Source: Candidatus Gastranaerophilales bacterium
GTDB taxonomy: Bacteria > Cyanobacteriota > Vampirovibrionia > Gastranaerophilales > Gastranaerophilaceae
Length of the DNA: 64,000 bases
Assembly (NCBI GenBank): GCA_944327245.1
Contig: CALVHD010000004.1
Location: 1 to 64,000, forward strand
Direction: 5' to 3'
Notes under the pieces: model-generated
Told to the model about the DNA's origin: nothing
Database searches by the model: none
What the model saw: the letters and a program-made list of their open reading frames with translations, nothing else
Made by a program: the position numbers and the translations under genes
Shown here: positions 62,744-64,000 of the stretch, in pieces
Layout: the number at the start of each line of letters is the position of its first letter
Numbering within the stretch: the stretch's first letter is position 1

Positions 62744-63469
62744 ATGGAATTAACGTTGGAAGAAAATATTAAAGAAATAGTTAAAAATACTAATTTGAAG
62801 CATATTGCGATTATTATGGATGGCAACAGACGCTGGGCAAAAGAGCATATGCTTCCATCTATGATGGGGCATAAAAAAGGAGTTGATGCCCTTAAAAAAG
62901 TCACAAGAGCCTGTGATGATTTTGGGGTTAAATATTTAACTTTATATGCTTTTTCTACTGAAAATTGGAACAGAAAAAAAGAAGAAGTTGATTTTTTAAT
63001 GGACTTGTTGGCGACTACTTTAAAAAATGAACTTAAAGAATTGAATGAAAACAATGTAAAAATGAATTATATTGGCGATTTAAGCGCTTTAAATCAAAAT
63101 TTACAAAATATTTTATCAGCTTCTGTTGAAACAACAAAAAATAATACAGGAGTTGTTTTAACGGTTGCAATTAATTATGGTGCAAGAGATGAAATTGTTC
63201 ATGCAATTAAAAAAATGATGGATGACAATTTAAAATCTCAAGATATTAACGAAGACATTGTTTCAAAATATCTTTATACAAATAATATTCCTGATCCTGA
63301 TTTGTTAATTAGAACATCCGGCGAAAAAAGGATAAGTAATTATTTATTATGGCAGATAGCTTATAGTGAAATATACATCACTAAAGCATATTGGCCTGAA
63401 TTTAACAAAGAAAAACTTGCGCTTGCTATTGAAGAATTTAACAATAGACAAAGAAGATGGGGAAAATAA
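62744..63469 (+). CDS. uppS: Isoprenyl (undecaprenyl) diphosphate synthase
   Basis: The 241-residue cis-prenyltransferase makes the C55 carrier lipid. Signature motifs are IAIIMDGNRRWAK near residue 22 with the catalytic Asp, YLTLYAFSTENWNR, and the C-terminal DLLIRTSGEKRISNYLLWQIAYSEIYI. Length fits UppS. Together with uppP (50478) it supplies the carrier for cell-wall and polysaccharide synthesis. The stop TAA overlaps the next ATG by one base. Confidence 0.97.
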   Translation: MELTLEENIKEIVKNTNLKHIAIIMDGNRRWAKEHMLPSMMGHKKGVDALKKVTRACDDFGVKYLTLYAFSTENWNRKKEEVDFLMDLLATTLKNELKELNENNVKMNYIGDLSALNQNLQNILSASVETTKNNTGVVLTVAINYGARDEIVHAIKKMMDDNLKSQDINEDIVSKYLYTNNIPDPDLLIRTSGEKRISNYLLWQIAYSEIYITKAYWPEFNKEKLALAIEEFNNRQRRWGK

Positions 63470-64000
63470 TGTATCAAATTACTCTTGCAACTTCAAATAA
63501 ACACAAAGTGGATGAAATTAATTTAATAGCAAAAAATTATGATATTGAATTTATTTTGCCGGATGGTGAATTTGATCCTGTTGAAGACAGTGATAATTTT
63601 ATCGGTAATGCATATTGCAAGGCGAAATGCGCAAGTTTAAATGCTAAAACAAATTTAACTTTGGCTGATGATTCAGGATTGTGTGTTGATGCGCTAAACG
63701 GAGCTCCCGGTATATATAGCGCAAGGTATGCAAAAACTGCAAAAGAACGAATTGAAAAATTGCTTTTCAATATGAAAGACAAAGAAAACAGAAAAGCAAA
63801 TTTTGTCTGTGCTATGGTGGTTGTAAATAAAAAAGGAGAAATTCTTTTTAAAACAGAGCAAACTTGCGATGGTTCAATTATGTATGAACCAAAGGGCGAA
63901 GGCGGTTTTGGTTATGACCCTGTATTTTTTGTTAAATCTGAAAATAAGGGTATGGCTGAATTATCAGATGTTGAAAAATCAAAAGTATCCCACAGAGCGA
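63469..64000 (+). CDS. rdgB: XTP/dITP diphosphatase, 3' end outside the window
   Basis: The first ~177 codons show the RdgB/HAM1 family: TLATSNKHKVDEI at the start, LADDSGLCVDALNGAPGIYSARYA, the GGFGYDPVFFV motif and the ending SKVSHRA. The enzyme removes deaminated purine nucleotides to keep them out of DNA. Only the last few residues are missing. Start ATG overlaps the uppS stop. Confidence 0.95.
   Translation, partial: MYQITLATSNKHKVDEINLIAKNYDIEFILPDGEFDPVEDSDNFIGNAYCKAKCASLNAKTNLTLADDSGLCVDALNGAPGIYSARYAKTAKERIEKLLFNMKDKENRKANFVCAMVVVNKKGEILFKTEQTCDGSIMYEPKGEGGFGYDPVFFVKSENKGMAELSDVEKSKVSHRA

Overview
The window looks like a chromosomal segment of a non-photosynthetic relative of cyanobacteria, most likely a gut Gastranaerophilales (Vampirovibrionia/Melainabacteria). 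This is inference. It rests on very AT-rich DNA, a cyanobacterial-type LexA box (GTAC-N4-GTAC) before a lexA-like/umuC pair, a FliD flagellar cap gene, several EF-hand-like proteins, and many lineage-type proteins that begin MKI-x-x-I, run through an Asn/Lys/Thr-rich spacer and reach an F-x-G/A motif. The standard code with TGA as stop fits every gene. I saw no tRNA, rRNA, CRISPR array, insertion sequence or phage module.

Layout. 1-643: start of a minus-strand gene, then a strikingly GC-richer non-coding island. 644-7890: a five-gene minus-strand locus with an intact AAA+ ATPase, two HEAT-like proteins sharing a perfect 459-bp duplication, a giant protein carrying a Walker-A-less copy of the same AAA domain, and an M16-peptidase-like protein without a zinc site. 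8224-9908: a gene that appears frameshifted at an A-AAA-AAG heptamer, and a HAD phosphatase carrying the leader. 10038-14865: a GT2-GtrA glycosyltransferase, an exported carboxymuconolactone decarboxylase/cupin fusion, and a 714-aa protein joining a Gly/Ala-rich hydrophobic region to a RelA/SpoT-type synthetase domain, followed by a small partner gene. 14868-26576: metabolic and regulatory genes (UlaG-like hydrolase with HxlR, ArsR-manC, 14 x 20-residue solenoid protein, YbaK, EamA, MCE protein, aldolase-like enzyme, orphan OadG beside an SLC13/NhaD-type permease, EF-hand-like proteins). 26721-30620: a GT8 and dTDP-rhamnose (rfbC-rfbB-rfbD) operon, then an exported Cys/His-rich protein. 30688-44756: gph-like phosphatase, fliD, rlmN, rpmI-rplT, an RHH protein, a zinc-ribbon protein, and a minus-strand run of sigma factor, malQ, phosphoesterase, MBL enzyme, TPR protein and dnaE. 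44845-53822: MFS transporter, aminotransferase, SOS-type lexA-like/umuC, thioesterase, queD, uppP, UshA-like nucleotidase and an orphan DNA methyltransferase. 53911-58440: a divergent MarR/EmrA/EmrB/TolC-type drug efflux locus with a clear operator. 58475-64000: a large lineage-type membrane protein, a 24-codon ORF, DUF512 radical-SAM with PadR, uppS and rdgB (cut by the window end).

How the genes work together. Envelope and polysaccharide building recurs: manC, rfbCBD, GT2, GT8, uppP, uppS and the MCE protein. The best candidates for something undescribed are the AAA/HEAT/M16 locus with its leader signature, the RelA/SpoT-domain effector-like gene, and the slippery-heptamer frameshift. All functional statements come from reading motifs; no database search was run.
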